A stretch of 5,894 nucleotides of DNA from Candidatus Latescibacteria bacterium 4484_7. Its GTDB lineage: Bacteria > Krumholzibacteriota > Krumholzibacteriia > Krumholzibacteriales > Krumholzibacteriaceae. The notes under the pieces were generated by a model. It had not been told where the DNA came from. It ran no database searches and worked only from the letters and a program-made list of their open reading frames with translations. The stretch lies in NCBI GenBank assembly GCA_002085285.1, contig NATK01000148.1:1-5894 (forward strand), in the 5' to 3' direction. This document shows positions 5,564-5,894 of this stretch, piece by piece (the stretch's first letter is position 1; each line of letters begins with the position of its first letter). The translations under genes and the position numbers were made by a program.

Positions 5564-5894
5564 ATGGAAATTGTCAAAAAACCGTTGGATGTGAGTACAC
5601 GGGTAGGGAGTGCCAGACTGAACGGCCGAACGATCGGTTTCGTGCCGACGATGGGAGCCCTTCACGAGGGACACGCGTCTCTTGTTCGTATGGCGAGGAA
5701 TCAGACCGATTATGTCGTAGTTTCAATATTCGTCAATCCAAAACAGTTCGGTCCCGGTGAAGATTTCAACAGGTATCCCCGTAATATTGAAAAGGACAGC
5801 GAGCTCCTGCGCAAGCTCGGTTGTGATCTTTTATTCACGCCCTCACCGGAAGACGTGTATTCTCCCGGGGAAAGAACGAGGGTGCTGGTCAGGG
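5564..5894 (+). CDS. panC: Pantoate--beta-alanine ligase (pantothenate synthetase), 3' end cut off by the window
   Basis: PanC condenses pantoate with beta-alanine using ATP, through a pantoyl-adenylate, to make pantothenate. The 110 visible residues include VPTMGALHEGHASL (27-40), where His34 and His37 belong to the HIGH-like nucleotide-binding motif, and VSIFVNPKQFGPGEDF (53-68), with Gln61 in the pantoate pocket, followed by the conserved RYPR (70-73). This is roughly the first 40 percent of a normal PanC of about 280 residues, and no stop occurs before base 5894. ATG 5564 is the only start: an in-frame TGA at 5552-5554 closes the frame upstream, and AAGG (5554-5557) lies 6 bases before it as a weak ribosome binding site. 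It follows panB by 90 bases, the common panB-panC order, and should share its transcript. Confidence 0.95.
   Translation, partial: MEIVKKPLDVSTRVGSARLNGRTIGFVPTMGALHEGHASLVRMARNQTDYVVVSIFVNPKQFGPGEDFNRYPRNIEKDSELLRKLGCDLLFTPSPEDVYSPGERTRVLVR

Noticed and set aside
5551..5760. Plus-strand frame of 69 codons overlapping the start of panC
   Set aside because: It is out of frame with the conserved PTMGALHEGH and VNPKQF motifs of PanC, and its own translation is low-complexity with no domain.

Overview
The window reads as one strand-consistent gene cluster from an uncultivated-type bacterium. All recognisable genes are on the + strand, and most are packed tightly or overlap. Shine-Dalgarno sites are GGAGG-type and two genes start with TTG. 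Arginine is often AGA/AGG and isoleucine often ATA. A lipoprotein with an Ig-like plus propeller layout and a 'C-SKESTVGP' style N-terminus, next to a DapL-type lysine pathway enzyme, would fit lineages of the FCB group or nearby candidate phyla. That placement is an inference from style and gene order; no rRNA or marker gene is present to prove it.

Layout: 1-136 is a leader region. It may hold the last codons of an upstream gene (stop at 28-30), a candidate promoter (27-55) and an imperfect hairpin (83-126) that pairs with the first bases of the next Shine-Dalgarno site. 137-1804 encodes a predicted lipoprotein of unknown function. 1820-3007 encodes an LL-diaminopimelate aminotransferase (dapL), 15 bases downstream. 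After a 62-base gap come folB (3070-3441) and folK (3431-3871), which overlap. A 106-base gap (3872-3977) with a promoter-like stretch and a perfect 6-bp dyad precedes a deoxynucleoside kinase (3978-4649). Its stop codon shares a base with the panB start (4649-5473). A 90-base gap holding a possible small ORF precedes panC (5564 to the window end, truncated).

The known genes make a coherent biosynthetic set. FolB and FolK make successive steps of the pterin branch of folate synthesis. PanB consumes 5,10-methylene-tetrahydrofolate to make ketopantoate, and PanC joins pantoate to beta-alanine to give pantothenate, the precursor of CoA. The kinase salvages deoxynucleosides for dNTP supply, another process tied to folate through thymidylate. 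DapL serves lysine and peptidoglycan precursor synthesis.

I do not see a convincing new system such as a defence island, mobile element, CRISPR array or RNA gene. The points worth a second look are the unknown lipoprotein joined to this operon, the control region of the kinase gene (no Shine-Dalgarno site, a dyad, a near-leaderless promoter), the small coupled ORF between panB and panC, and the altered active-site motif of the kinase.
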